Positions 14,698 through 22,919 of a stretch of DNA of 35,668 nucleotides are shown here, piece by piece. The position numbers and the translations under genes are program-made. Below the pieces are notes generated by a model. The model was not told the DNA's origin, searched no databases, and saw nothing but the letters and a program-made list of their open reading frames with translations. The stretch lies in contig JAKAPU010000009.1 in the NCBI GenBank assembly GCA_021806865.1, forward strand, positions 1 through 35,668. The letters are read 5' to 3'. Source of the stretch: an archaeon (lineage in GTDB: Archaea; Thermoproteota; Nitrososphaeria; Nitrososphaerales; CADDZS01). The stretch's first letter is position 1. Each line of letters starts with the position of its first letter.

Positions 14698-15252
14698 GTG
14701 ATAGGCTTGTCCCAGCTCAAGATCCCAGTCAACGAACCCGTGTCAAGCTACGTTCAGACTCCCCAGATGATCGACGAGAACGAGTCAGTGCAGAAAGCCG
14801 CTAAGGTGATGAAGTCTGCCTCAACCGGTTCGATACTTGTTTCAAGGAATGGAGAACCCACTGGCATACTGACCGAGTGGGACATACTAACTCGCGTAGT
14901 CTCGGAAGGCAAAGACGTTCAGACCACCCGTGTGAAGGACGTGATGTCTTCACCGCTCCAATTTATCCAGGCCGATACAAAGGTGGGCGAGGCAATCTCG
15001 CTAATGATTCAGAAAGGTTTTCGCAGGCTTGCGGTCAAGAGCGGAGACAAGATGTTAGGCATCATCTCTCTGCCCCAAGTAGTCGGGAACAAGAGAGAGA
15101 AGATTTCAACCGTCCCTTTACTTGAACCACCTCGGGGAGTTCACTGCCCGTACTGCGGATCGCTTCTCGAAAACAGGGATGCGCTCTCAAGGCATATAGA
15201 TCAGGTCCACATCAGAGAAGAGATACTCCACGGTATTCGCGGTAAATGGTAA
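14698..15252 (+). CDS. CBS-pair protein with a C-terminal C2H2 zinc finger
   Basis: GTG directly follows the previous stop. The CBS pair spans about 15-75 and 80-135 (VQKAAKVMKSASTGSILV, then VGEAISLMIQKGFRRLAV). After a short linker comes a finger with C150, C153, H166 and H171 (C-x2-C-x12-H-x4-H). The finger suggests nucleic-acid or protein contact controlled by nucleotide binding in the CBS part. That coupling is inference. A single C2H2 finger in archaea may also mediate protein binding only. Confidence 0.85.
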   Translation: MIGLSQLKIPVNEPVSSYVQTPQMIDENESVQKAAKVMKSASTGSILVSRNGEPTGILTEWDILTRVVSEGKDVQTTRVKDVMSSPLQFIQADTKVGEAISLMIQKGFRRLAVKSGDKMLGIISLPQVVGNKREKISTVPLLEPPRGVHCPYCGSLLENRDALSRHIDQVHIREEILHGIRGKW

Positions 15253-15264
15253 CTGCACTTGTAT

Positions 15265-15284
15265 GATTATCAGACCTGATAATC
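15265..15284. promoter_or_regulatory. Inverted repeat just upstream of the 15325 promoter
   Basis: GATTATCAG-AC-CTGATAATC is a perfect repeat with 9-base arms and a 2-base centre. It lies 13 bases after the CBS stop and about 10 bases before the TATA-like TCTTATAAC (15294-15302). It may be an operator for the next gene or a hairpin ending the CBS transcript. Confidence 0.5.
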
Positions 15285-15324
15285 GTGCCCGCGTCTTATA
15301 ACCGACGCACGCCTTTCGCTTCAT

Positions 15325-15651
15325 GTGGTAAGCGAGAAGTTGGCAAAGTGTGAGAGATGCTCAGCCGAGATCGTCCCCGGAGCAAAGTACTGCATATCCT
15401 GCGGCGCGCGAGTAGGTGGCACCTACGAAGAGTTCTACATCAACTCTGAGAACTTGACAAACAAAGTCAGGCAGTTAATACACGAGGGAAACGTGTCAAG
15501 GATTATAGTCAAAGACGAGCACGATACGGTACTTCTGGATATGCCGGTGACCGTCGGCGTGGTCGGAGCGATTCTTGCGCCCTGGCTTGCAGCACTAGGA
15601 GTAATCGCAGCCCTTGTCACAAATTGCAAGCTAGTGGTTGAGAGAAGGTGA
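15325..15651 (+). CDS. Zinc-ribbon protein with DUF4342-type domain
   Basis: The GTG start lies about 25 bases after a TATA box, so the gene is leaderless. CERC (about 8-11) and CISC (about 22-25) make a zinc ribbon. Residues about 35-108 match the DUF4342 pattern: NLTNKVRQLIHEGNVSRIIVKDE, then a hydrophobic VGVVGAILAPWLAALGVIAALV that may lie in or on the membrane. The function of this domain is unknown. The last four bases overlap the next small gene, indicating coupling. Confidence 0.82.
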   Translation: MVSEKLAKCERCSAEIVPGAKYCISCGARVGGTYEEFYINSENLTNKVRQLIHEGNVSRIIVKDEHDTVLLDMPVTVGVVGAILAPWLAALGVIAALVTNCKLVVERR

Positions 15652-15857
15652 GAGCCACGGCACGACAGCAGGTAGTGACCTACCAGCGGTTCCACATAGA
15701 CCATTACGAGGAACGTCAGTACTACGATTTGAAGTGCATCTGGTGTGGAAAGCCAGGCAGCAGGTCAACGTTGTGGCACGTCGAAGAGGGAAAACTCTGC
15801 GACGACTGCCTAACCAAATATACGAATGGATTTAGAAAGCTCCTCATTCCCATGTAA
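15648..15857 (+). CDS. Small CxxC protein
   Basis: GTG overlaps the previous stop as GTGA. The 69 residues contain CIWC (30-33) and CDDC (51-54), so a single structural zinc is likely, with a basic and aromatic N-terminal half. I do not recognise the family. Coupling with the DUF4342-type gene suggests a shared role. Nothing points to a specific activity. Confidence 0.6.
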   Translation: MRATARQQVVTYQRFHIDHYEERQYYDLKCIWCGKPGSRSTLWHVEEGKLCDDCLTKYTNGFRKLLIPM

Positions 15858-15954
15858 ATTCGATGTTGCAATATGCCCTAATATCCTACACCTTTGTGGT
15901 TCCTTTCCTGACGAGATAGTAGAAGAAGTCCAACGAGAAGGCGTGTAAGCAAGT

Positions 15955-16761
15955 TCATCGTTCGACTTTCAACTTTCGCATCTTGCGCGGCTTCATTATC
16001 AGGTCCCATGGAGTGACCACTCCCTTTTCACAGACAAGGCAGTCTTCGGAGGCGTTTTCCATTGAAAGAGCAGCGGTCTTCAGGCTTGTCTTTGAATTGA
16101 CCTTCTTCGGCTCCATTTTTTCCAAATCGCCTAATTTCGCATCGAGCATGGTCTCCGGCCTACCGAACGTTCGGTTAAGCCTCGCAGTGCTAAAGATGTA
16201 CCCGATTACTCTCCTGTCCGTGACAAGCGAGTGTTGCCCCTCAATGAAGATTCGCCTGAAACGATGATCAAACATCTCTCTCAAAACCTCCTTTATTGTC
16301 GAGTCCCTGGGCATGGAAAAGATCGGAGAAGCAACATCCCCTACAGTAAGTTTTGATTCTATCAGTCTGTTCCCGTAGAGTGTGAGCAGGTCTCTCAGAC
16401 TGGCAAAACCACCCTGCTTTGGCGAATTCACCCAAGCGAATCCAAATCTAGTTTCTTCGAACACATCAAGCAGGGAGTCTACGGATTCCTCGTGATCCAG
16501 TGTAGCGAGTTTGAGTGACGCGTTTTCACATGGCATTTCCAGGAATTTGCCATATTTTTTTGGATCTGTTTGGAGCAGAGTGGATAAGCACGAATACCCA
16601 AAGACAGCAAAGTGCTTTCGCTGTTTTGGTTTCAACCCTATTGGCAACGCGTCGATGTGATGAAAGCGAAGCAGTGAAACTGCCAGAAGCATCTGTGTGT
16701 CTGGTTCGAGTATCGGATATGTCCTCTTGAATATCCCCGGAAGTGCTTCCGATATCTTCAT
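15955..16761 (-). CDS. Divergent CBS-domain protein
   Basis: This 268-residue protein is probably built from four degenerate CBS repeats. The clearest is at about 140-190 (VGDVASPIFSMPRDSTIKEVLREM to RRVIGYIF). The last repeat ends VVTPWDLIMKPRK, the typical closing turn. The first half carries an insertion rich in basic residues (KPKQRKHFAVFGYS). There is no output domain. It is divergent from the HTH_10 regulator at 16887, with 125 bases of shared promoter, suggesting that it feeds into or is controlled by that regulator. Confidence 0.72.
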   Translation of the reverse strand: MKISEALPGIFKRTYPILEPDTQMLLAVSLLRFHHIDALPIGLKPKQRKHFAVFGYSCLSTLLQTDPKKYGKFLEMPCENASLKLATLDHEESVDSLLDVFEETRFGFAWVNSPKQGGFASLRDLLTLYGNRLIESKLTVGDVASPIFSMPRDSTIKEVLREMFDHRFRRIFIEGQHSLVTDRRVIGYIFSTARLNRTFGRPETMLDAKLGDLEKMEPKKVNSKTSLKTAALSMENASEDCLVCEKGVVTPWDLIMKPRKMRKLKVER

Positions 16762-16886
16762 CAGATCAACGCCCGCTAAAACTTGAATCTCTATTAGACT
16801 TTCCTAGTCTTGATCATATTTATGTGCACACTTCATCTATCGATTAAGGAAAAGTTCTATCTAGTACTGAGTGCATACCTACGGTT

Positions 16887-17519
16887 GTGATCCAGCTTCA
16901 ATTCAGGACGCCTGCGGAAAACTGGATTTCCCGCTTGTGCCAGAATGGCCTTGCCACAGTGAAAGTCCTCAGTTTGAAGGCGCAGACTGCAGCTGGCGAG
17001 ATCACACATTTTGTTGACATATCATCTGAGCACGCGAGTGCCGAACAGCTTTCTGAAAACATCCTGAAATCCACCGACGTCGTGACTAGCGATGTGGCAA
17101 AGGTCGGCAACAGCCGGCTGATCGGATCGGTGACCAGTAGCAAGTGTACAGTTTGCCCCATGATCATAGATACCAATCTGGGCTACTTCATAGGGCCGGC
17201 CGTCTCTGAAAAAAATTCTCAGATGGTATACAAGCTCTTCATGAATGGAGAGGGCATCCCTTCTTTTTTGCAAGGATTGCACATGAAGGGCATTGACTAC
17301 AAGATCGCAGACATCACAAAACTCGCCCCGAAAAAGACGCTCACAGTTAGACAGGAGCGTGTCCTCAAATCCGCCTTTGAGCTTGGCTACTATGACTATC
17401 CAAAAAGAGTTTCAACGGAAGAACTCTCAAAATCTCTTGGCATAGCGCCGAGCACCGTGGCCGAGATCCTGCGCAGGGCGGAAAGGCGGATCATCGGCAG
17501 TTACTTTGAGAACAGCTAA
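16887..17519 (+). CDS. HTH_10 (bacterio-opsin activator-like) transcription regulator
   Basis: Residues about 155-205 are the HTH_10 helix-turn-helix (LTVRQERVLKSAFELGYYDYPKR, then ELSKSLGIAPSTVAEILRRAERRI), found almost only in archaea. Residues 1-150 form a sensing region related to other HTH_10 proteins, with a CTVCPM motif near 92-97 that could bind metal or respond to redox. The start is GTG. A TATA-like element at 16815-16822 implies a leader of about 40 bases. Likely targets are nearby, but no site is evident. Confidence 0.88.
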   Translation: MIQLQFRTPAENWISRLCQNGLATVKVLSLKAQTAAGEITHFVDISSEHASAEQLSENILKSTDVVTSDVAKVGNSRLIGSVTSSKCTVCPMIIDTNLGYFIGPAVSEKNSQMVYKLFMNGEGIPSFLQGLHMKGIDYKIADITKLAPKKTLTVRQERVLKSAFELGYYDYPKRVSTEELSKSLGIAPSTVAEILRRAERRIIGSYFENS

Positions 17520-17533
17520 GTGCGCCTCATGGT

Positions 17534-17550
17534 AGACTCTTATGGAGTCT
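17534..17550. terminator. Hairpin after the HTH_10 gene
   Basis: AGACTC-TTATG-GAGTCT forms a perfect six-base stem 15 bases beyond the stop at 17519. Its position suggests termination, although the following T-rich tract is only TTCT. Confidence 0.4.
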
Positions 17551-17580
17551 TCTAGCGCGAAAAATCCCTTACCTGTTCGG

Positions 17581-17596
17581 GTTAATGCGAATTAAC
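17581..17596. promoter_or_regulatory. Inverted repeat upstream of the winged-helix regulator
   Basis: GTTAAT-GCGA-ATTAAC has perfect six-base arms. It lies 33 bases before the TTG at 17629, in the TATA/BRE zone, so a protein bound here would block or guide transcription factor binding. Confidence 0.45.
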
Positions 17597-17612
17597 TGGT
17601 AATTCACTTATG

Positions 17613-17629
17613 ACTCACGTGTTGTGAGT
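17613..17629. promoter_or_regulatory. Inverted repeat abutting the start of the winged-helix regulator
   Basis: ACTCAC-GTGTT-GTGAGT ends at the first base of the TTG start. Part of it (ACTCACGTG) recurs in inverted form as CACGTGAGT at 18243-18251, at the start of the stress-protein gene. A regulatory site shared by the two genes is possible. Confidence 0.4.
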
Positions 17630-18177
17630 TGCAAGTGCTGGATCAATCCAAGGCGATGGAAGTAATCCGGGCTTTTTCTGATGAGTACTCAAGGAAGATC
17701 ATTCTTTCGGTTATCAGCAAGTCACTACCGGTTGAGGAGATCAGCAAGCAGCAAAACATTCCCATAAGCACATGCTATAGGCGGATTCACGAGCTCTCAA
17801 GTTTTGGCATAATTAAGGCGGAGAGGACAATCTTGCAGGAGGATGGAAAGAAATACATCTGCTACAAGAGCGCGTTCAAGAGCGCCTCCGTGCATCTCGA
17901 GTCCGGAGAACTGACAGTTGATCTTATCCCGAACAGGGATCCAACAGAGAAACTTCAGGACATCTGGTCGGCTGTAAAAACTGGAGAATCACCACTGAAC
18001 AAGGTTTTCGTCCCTCTCGGAGACTGCGACCTTTGCAAGGCCCAGGGAGTTCCTTATAACATCATGAATGTCGGAGAATCGAAGGCCACGATCGCAGTCT
18101 GCCAGAAATGCGAAATGAAACTCGCAGAAAAGAAGATTGGTACAAAGCCGGTTGTGGTTTCTCGACCAGCTCCATAG
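17629..18177 (+). CDS. Winged-helix regulator with C-terminal cysteine cluster
   Basis: Residues about 8-75 are an ArsR/TrmB-like winged helix: AFSDEYSRKIILSVI, then EEISKQQNIPISTCYRRIHELSSFGII, then a wing with EDGKKYICY. Residues 75-115 are strand-rich. The C-terminal part has CDLC (about 136-139) and CQKC (about 160-163), a likely zinc or redox site that the paralogue at 23093 lacks. TTG is the first start; a GTG two codons later is possible. Two inverted repeats at the promoter suggest self-regulation. The inducing signal is unknown. Confidence 0.82.
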   Translation: MQVLDQSKAMEVIRAFSDEYSRKIILSVISKSLPVEEISKQQNIPISTCYRRIHELSSFGIIKAERTILQEDGKKYICYKSAFKSASVHLESGELTVDLIPNRDPTEKLQDIWSAVKTGESPLNKVFVPLGDCDLCKAQGVPYNIMNVGESKATIAVCQKCEMKLAEKKIGTKPVVVSRPAP

Positions 18178-18239
18178 CAGTACACTGTTAGCTCTGATAG
18201 TTTTGGCGCATTACTGGAAATCAAAAACTAGGGCAGTAA

Positions 18240-18731
18240 TTGCACGTGAGTGATATGAGCAAGCGAGTTGAGTCTCTCTTTCCAATCAAGAAGATCTTAG
18301 CACCTATTGACGGATCTGAGAACGCGGCAAGAGCTGCAGAAGTCGCGATAAGAATCGCGAAAGAACAAGGGTCGGAACTGGAAGTACTTCATGTTGTCAC
18401 AATATCTGGACTACTCGTTTCTGCCCCGGTCGGGGTTGGAACTCCCGCGGTCAGTTTAGAGGACTATTACGAAATCTCGGAGAAGGAGGGAAAGAAACTC
18501 GTAGAACGAGTAGTCCAGCAAGCGAAGAGAGCTGGGGTGGACGCACATGGAGAAGTGTTGCGATCTGTATCTTCCCCCGCTTACACGATAACAGAGAACG
18601 CAAAGGGCGAAAACGCTGATTTGATTGTGATAGGAACTCGCGGACTTGGAGGTTTCAAGAAACTTCTCTTGGGCAGCGTGTCGAGCGGCGTAGTGACCCA
18701 TGCACACTGTGCGGTCCTAGTAATTCGCTAG
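18240..18731 (+). CDS. Universal stress protein (UspA family)
   Basis: This single-domain UspA protein opens with KKILAPIDGSENAARAAEVA. It closes with the ATP-binding signature GTRGLGGFKKLLLGSVSSGV (about 131-150) and a final HCAVLVIR strand. Members bind ATP and change stress tolerance; the target is not predictable. TTG at 18240, GTG at 18246 and ATG at 18255 are all in frame, and the short form best fits the family's usual N-terminus. The preceding gene is the winged-helix regulator, which may control it. Confidence 0.92.
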   Translation: MHVSDMSKRVESLFPIKKILAPIDGSENAARAAEVAIRIAKEQGSELEVLHVVTISGLLVSAPVGVGTPAVSLEDYYEISEKEGKKLVERVVQQAKRAGVDAHGEVLRSVSSPAYTITENAKGENADLIVIGTRGLGGFKKLLLGSVSSGVVTHAHCAVLVIR

Positions 18732-18825
18732 TCCGCAGGTAACTGATTTTCAAGTTTGATGATCGTATCGACACCTTTTATTTGCAGTGATCAAGATACC
18801 TTTCAAACCAGAAGGATCGATTGAA

Positions 18826-19260
18826 ATGAGTGAAACAGTCAAAGTCAGCGAATCAAAGACCATCGAGATCAATCAGAAAGCCTTTGAGAGGCTGACCTGG
18901 GCCAAGAAGAAGGATGAAGACTATTCTGACGTCATAATCAGGCTCACGACTACGAAACTGGATGGGCTACAAAGAAGGGGAGAGAAGGAAATACGCACTT
19001 CTGATAACAAACGACTCATCCTGAAGATCGACCAGGGCAGGTGCATGGGCGCAGAGAGCTGCGTCGCCATAGCTCCAAATGTTTTCGCACTGGATGAATC
19101 CAATCTCGGATTCGGTGGATCGGAACATGCTCCTCTCGCAATGAGAGATGTGATGGAAGGCGATGTTGATAGTGACACGGTTATCGAAGCCGCCCGCTCG
19201 TGTCCCTACAAAGCGATTTTCATCAGAGACTCGGACACAGGCGAAGAGATATTTCCGTGA
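18826..19260 (+). CDS. Antitoxin-like segment fused to a three-cysteine ferredoxin
   Basis: Residues 5-55 look like the archaeal DUF217/VapB-type antitoxin N-terminus (TIEINQKAFERLTWAKKKDEDYSDVI). Residues 60-144 are a ferredoxin with C73-x5-C79 and C126-P, the three-ligand pattern of [3Fe-4S] P450-type ferredoxins (GRCMGAESCVAIAPNVFALD). I prefer the ATG at 18826, because a TATA-like CTTTTATTT at 18775-18783 is too close to the alternative GTG at 18787. No toxin gene is adjacent. The fusion could let cluster state control DNA or partner binding; that is inference. Confidence 0.78.
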   Translation: MSETVKVSESKTIEINQKAFERLTWAKKKDEDYSDVIIRLTTTKLDGLQRRGEKEIRTSDNKRLILKIDQGRCMGAESCVAIAPNVFALDESNLGFGGSEHAPLAMRDVMEGDVDSDTVIEAARSCPYKAIFIRDSDTGEEIFP

Positions 19261-19327
19261 GCAGTTTGCAGATGCTAAGCGGTCTTCCTGTCTAGCATAA
19301 TGCCTAGCCGATGTAAAAAATGCGTAT

Positions 19328-19346
19328 GCCGGCCGTAAAGGCCGGC
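19328..19346. terminator. Strong hairpin between convergent genes
   Basis: GCCGGCC-GTAAA-GGCCGGC is a perfect seven-base all-GC stem with a five-base loop. It lies between the ferredoxin-fusion stop (19260) and the minus-strand zinc-ribbon stop (19373), so it can serve both. A TTTCTTT stretch follows on the plus side. Confidence 0.6.
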
Positions 19347-19372
19347 CATTTCTTTAGAACCGATGCCGACCA

Positions 19373-19528
19373 TCAGTCGGCCGCATAGGTGAACTCTTTT
19401 GCCTCGGTCCTGCTCTTGTATGCGGTCTTTGGGGAATACTTGCATTTAGTACAGACTCCTTCAACCATCTTCCCGCCGCATTTCGGGCACTTGTTCTTGC
19501 CAGTCTTTCTTGTCTTTGCGCCCAACAC
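19373..19528 (-). CDS. 51-residue zinc-ribbon protein
   Basis: GTG at 19528 follows a GAGGAG ribosome site by a few bases. The product is basic and has CPKC (14-17) and CTKC (26-29), a classic small zinc ribbon, then a Lys/Arg-rich tail ending in FTYAAD. Such mini-ribbons are widespread in archaea, and their role is unknown (ribosome or nucleic-acid binding is often suspected). It lies 12 bases downstream of the CBS gene on the same strand and is probably in its operon. Confidence 0.72.
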   Translation of the reverse strand: MLGAKTRKTGKNKCPKCGGKMVEGVCTKCKYSPKTAYKSRTEAKEFTYAAD

Positions 19529-19540
19529 AAATCACTCCTC

Positions 19541-19993
19541 TCAAGCTAGATCGTGTGGAACAAATCTTGCTTTTACCAGTTCCTGAAGGTAACCAACTTG
19601 GATCGGCTCAGCCTTGATAATGTCCGTGGAAGTGATTATGCCGACAAGCTTTCCGTTCTCTACCACTGGAAGCTTGGAGATCCGCTTTTCATTCATCAAC
19701 TTTGATGCCTCTTCCAAAGTAGCTGCCGGAGATATTGTCACTGGTGGTGTGGACATTACCTTTTTCACTGGTAGGCTCTTCGGATCCACTCCCTTGAGAA
19801 AGGCCCTTCTGAGGACGTCTCCCTTCGTAACAATGCCGACGACCATGCCGTTATCAGTGATTACTATGCTACCGACGTTCTTGGTAAGCATACGGTAGAC
19901 CGCATCATACACAGGTTCGAGGAGCTGTGCTTTCACTACGTCCGTCGACATCACATCGAGGACTCGCATCGTCGCCGATGACAATTTGATCAT
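19541..19993 (-). CDS. CBS-pair protein
   Basis: Two well-conserved CBS motifs occupy almost the whole 150 residues. The first spans 10-65 (VLDVMSTDVVKAQLLEPV to GIVTKGDVLRRA); the second spans 75-130 (VKKVMSTPPVTISPAATLEEAS to GIITSTDIIKAE). An adenine-nucleotide-sensing role is expected from the family. Its ATG overlaps the upstream ribbon-helix-helix stop as ATGA. The pair may therefore act together, the CBS protein sensing and the small protein binding DNA. Confidence 0.9.
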   Translation of the reverse strand: MIKLSSATMRVLDVMSTDVVKAQLLEPVYDAVYRMLTKNVGSIVITDNGMVVGIVTKGDVLRRAFLKGVDPKSLPVKKVMSTPPVTISPAATLEEASKLMNEKRISKLPVVENGKLVGIITSTDIIKAEPIQVGYLQELVKARFVPHDLA

Positions 19994-20199
19994 CTGCTCA
20001 CTATGGCAGGGTTGACTTCTTTATCAGCTGGCTGTTTCAATTCCACTTTTTCGTCAAGCTGCCTTCGCGCGTCGATGAATCGCCTAATGGCGTCATTGAC
20101 AACTTCTGCCCTGCTTCTGTAACTCAGATCTGAGACGAGTACATCCAGTTTTACCGCTAGCTCGTAAGGTATCTTTACTGTTGCATATCTTCCTCTCAA
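19990..20199 (-). CDS. Ribbon-helix-helix DNA-binding protein
   Basis: This 69-residue protein has the short strand YATVKIPYELAVKLDVLV, then the helices SDLSYRSRAEVVNDAIRRFID: the CopG/Arc-type fold. A basic and acidic tail follows. The start is TTG at 20199. It is coupled to the CBS gene by a four-base overlap. An operator is not evident in the 33 bases that separate it from the next minus gene, so the promoter probably lies upstream of the membrane-protein gene. Confidence 0.8.
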   Translation of the reverse strand: MRGRYATVKIPYELAVKLDVLVSDLSYRSRAEVVNDAIRRFIDARRQLDEKVELKQPADKEVNPAIVSR

Positions 20200-20232
20200 T
20201 ATACTCTCACCAAAAAATAGGGAAGGGGATCC

Positions 20233-20796
20233 TCACCTGCGCCAGTAGTTGATGAGGTAGCCCAGTCCGCCCGCGAGTACGCCTATCCCGGCGACGATGA
20301 TTGCATATCCTATTGGGTCAACAAGTGGAGCGAGTATGTTGACGTGCACCCATCCTGCGTTCTGCCCAAGTCCACCTTGTGCTGTGGAAAGCAGTGCTGC
20401 GCCGCCATAGTATCCTCCGTACATCATCATGTATGCTGCTGCTGCGACGCCGACGTTCATGAGTATCAGGTGTATCCAAGCCAAGTAGTTAGCCGCACCC
20501 TTGTACGGCTTGCCGAGATCGACCTCGAAGTGGTGGTAAAACAGCGCTGTTACTGCTACAGCGATTACACCGACCATGATGTATGTCAAGTATCCGACCG
20601 TGAACCAAGTTCCCGCACTTCCTCCGGCCATGACCATCGCTACGGATGGCTTGACCCAGGGAAGCACTATTGGAACTGTCAGGACTGTGGCTACAAGTCC
20701 CTGTATGATTGCAGCCCAGACGAATCTGTTCGACCACTTGCTCACTAGAGGAGCTGTTTTTGCCTCTTGCGGTACCGTTACCATCAGCCTATTCAC
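20233..20796 (-). CDS. Integral membrane protein with conserved histidines, unassigned
   Basis: This 187-residue protein has about five hydrophobic helices (roughly 28-48, 64-84, 100-125, 148-165 and 168-183). His pairs or singles sit at helix ends: FYHHFE (about 86-90), AWIHLIL (about 107-113) and GWVHVNIL (about 148-155). The look is that of a haem-copper oxidase or quinone-related subunit, but no subunit motif is clear and I do not assign one. GTG (20796) or ATG (20784) can start it. A TATA-like CTTTAAGTAA (20821-20830, minus strand) fits a leaderless transcript. Confidence 0.7.
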   Translation of the reverse strand: MNRLMVTVPQEAKTAPLVSKWSNRFVWAAIIQGLVATVLTVPIVLPWVKPSVAMVMAGGSAGTWFTVGYLTYIMVGVIAVAVTALFYHHFEVDLGKPYKGAANYLAWIHLILMNVGVAAAAYMMMYGGYYGGAALLSTAQGGLGQNAGWVHVNILAPLVDPIGYAIIVAGIGVLAGGLGYLINYWRR

Positions 20797-20820
20797 CTGT
20801 GAAGCATAGGGGTACCAAAC

Positions 20821-20855
20821 TTACTTAAAGCGGGAATACGATCATCAACGTTGAT
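20821..20855 (-). promoter_or_regulatory. TATA box and adjacent palindrome for the membrane-protein gene
   Basis: On the minus strand CTTTAAGTAA (20821-20830) lies about 25-30 bases before the start at 20796. Just upstream of it, ATCAACGTTGAT (20844-20855) is a perfect 12-base palindrome, well placed for an activator or repressor. Confidence 0.45.
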
Positions 20856-21011
20856 ACTCAAGGATAGTACTGTCTATGAGGCGAAAAGCGGCAGAATGAG
20901 CGCAGATCTGAGTATTCAGCCAGTCTCAGAGATGAAGATCTGCCCTTCATCTTAAGAAACACGTACCCAGTGCCGTGAATTAAACCAACTAGATCAAGTT
21001 TTGATTTTCAG

Positions 21012-22919
21012 GTGAACACAAAAGTGCAGATTCCACTAGTTGAAAAGCCTTCAAACAAGTCAAGAAGCAGGTTTTCGCTCGTCAGCACAATTATCAAGAG
21101 CTATCCAATCCCTGTGTTTGCTGTTGTAGGCCTTGTTACGGGCCTTGTGTCAAACTACCTGCTCTCTCTGCACTCTATTGCTAACTGGATATGGTTTGGG
21201 ACCTTGGTAATCGGAGGTGCCCCGATTGTGTGGCAGACCCTTCGCGGGATGCTCAAGGGCAAGTTTGCATCGGACGTGGTCGCAATGCTCGCCATCCTTG
21301 CTGCTGTAGCCCTGAATCAGGCGTTTGCTGGAGTTATCGTCGTTCTGATGCAGTCTGGGGGAGAGGCCATAGAGGACTATGGTCTCAAGAGGGCCTCTTC
21401 GTCGCTGGACGCGCTGCTCGCAAGGGCACCTCGCTTTGCGCTCCGAAAGAATGAAACTGGTTTAGAGCAAATCGACGTAACAAGAGTTATGGTGGGAGAT
21501 GTGCTGGTCGTCAGACCAGGGGATCTCGTCCCAGTTGATGGCACGATCATTTCTGGTCAGGCAGATATTGATGAGTCCGCGCTCACAGGAGAACCACTTC
21601 CACGAAGCAAATCCGTCGGAGATAATGTCCTCAGTGGTTCGGTCAGCGTCAATGGCGCAATAGAGATGCGCGCAGAGAAAGTTAGCGCGGAAAGCGAATA
21701 CGCAAAAATCGTCGAGCTAGTAAAGAAAGCGCAGGAAGAGAAGCCACCGATCCAGAGACTCGCAGACAGGTACGCTGTCTATTTCACACCCATCACGCTC
21801 GCTGTCTGCTTTCTCGGATTTTTGATCACTATGAGGTTCGTTACGATACTTGCAGTGCTGGTCGTCGCGACTCCCTGTCCGTTGATATTGGCCACTCCCG
21901 TAGCTGTGATAAGTGGTGTCAATAGAGCTGCAGAGGAAGGGATCATAGTCAAGGGAGGAGCAGCGATAGAACAGGTTGGGCGCGCCCGAGTTATCGTCTT
22001 TGACAAGACCGGCACGATAACTTTCGGCACTCCCTTCATTGAAAGAATTGTACCAATCAACGAATTTACCGAAGATGATCTTCTCTACAAATCGGCGAGC
22101 GTGGAGCAGCTTTCCACACATGTTGTTGCACAATCGATCACGCGTATGGGACTCGAGAAGTTTGGCATCCTTCCGGTTCCATCCAACTTTCACGAAACCC
22201 CCGGGAGCGGCATCGAGGCGGAGGTTGAGGGAAAGCAGATCGCAATAGGTTCGAAGGCATTTCTCGATAAATCCATAGGAAAAGCTTCATTCTCAGAAGG
22301 CTTTGGTAAACTTACTCATGAAGGTACGCACGGCAAGCTGCTGGCTTACATCGGGATAGACCAGAAACTCGCCGGAGTGATTTTGTTTACGGATCAGATA
22401 AGGCCCGCTGTCCCCACAATGCTCGAGAGATTGCACGAGCTCGGTGTTAAGAGGACGGTGATGCTAACTGGGGATAACGTAGAAAATGCTCTAACAATCG
22501 CCAAGCAGGCGGGAATCTCTCATGTGGAAGCTAACCTCCTTCCTGAACAGAAGGTGGACACAGTGCGAAACCTGAAGAAGGAGTACGAAAACGTTGTGAT
22601 GGTTGGTGATGGCATCAACGATGCACCGGCCCTTGCCACGGCGACTGTAGGTGTAGCTATGGGCGCCCATGGAACCGGCATCTCTGCCGAGGCCGCAGAT
22701 ATGGTTCTTTTGGAAGATGACATTGCCCGAGTTTCTGATGCAGTGTTCATAGGTCAAAGAATGGTCAAAATTGCAAAGCAAGGCATATTCTTCGGCTTGG
22801 GATGCAGTTTCATCCTTATGGGAGTTGCCGCTTTTGGATTTATTCCTCCTGCGATAGGTGCATTGTCTCAAGAAGTGATTGACGCTGCGGTAGTTTTGAA
22901 CGCCTTGCGAGCAAGATGA
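21012..22919 (+). CDS. P1B-type heavy-metal ATPase
   Basis: This metal-transporting P-type ATPase is 635 residues long. Seen in order are two or three N-terminal helix pairs (about 30-120), an actuator loop with TGEP, the membrane metal site T287-P288-C289-P290, phosphorylation Asp331 in DKTGT, then MLTGDN and [11 protein letters not shown]. The last helices end [14 protein letters not shown]. No N-terminal metal-binding domain is present. The TPCP site with a QE..D sequence in a later helix resembles the P1B-5-like group, whose metal is uncertain. The usual SxHP dipeptide of the nucleotide domain reads S-T-H-V. The start is GTG. A regulator gene follows. Confidence 0.9.
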   Translation: MNTKVQIPLVEKPSNKSRSRFSLVSTIIKSYPIPVFAVVGLVTGLVSNYLLSLHSIANWIWFGTLVIGGAPIVWQTLRGMLKGKFASDVVAMLAILAAVALNQAFAGVIVVLMQSGGEAIEDYGLKRASSSLDALLARAPRFALRKNETGLEQIDVTRVMVGDVLVVRPGDLVPVDGTIISGQADIDESALTGEPLPRSKSVGDNVLSGSVSVNGAIEMRAEKVSAESEYAKIVELVKKAQEEKPPIQRLADRYAVYFTPITLAVCFLGFLITMRFVTILAVLVVATPCPLILATPVAVISGVNRAAEEGIIVKGGAAIEQVGRARVIVFDKTGTITFGTPFIERIVPINEFTEDDLLYKSASVEQLSTHVVAQSITRMGLEKFGILPVPSNFHETPGSGIEAEVEGKQIAIGSKAFLDKSIGKASFSEGFGKLTHEGTHGKLLAYIGIDQKLAGVILFTDQIRPAVPTMLERLHELGVKRTVMLTGDNVENALTIAKQAGISHVEANLLPEQKVDTVRNLKKEYENVVMVGDGINDAPALATATVGVAMGAHGTGISAEAADMVLLEDDIARVSDAVFIGQRMVKIAKQGIFFGLGCSFILMGVAAFGFIPPAIGALSQEVIDAAVVLNALRAR

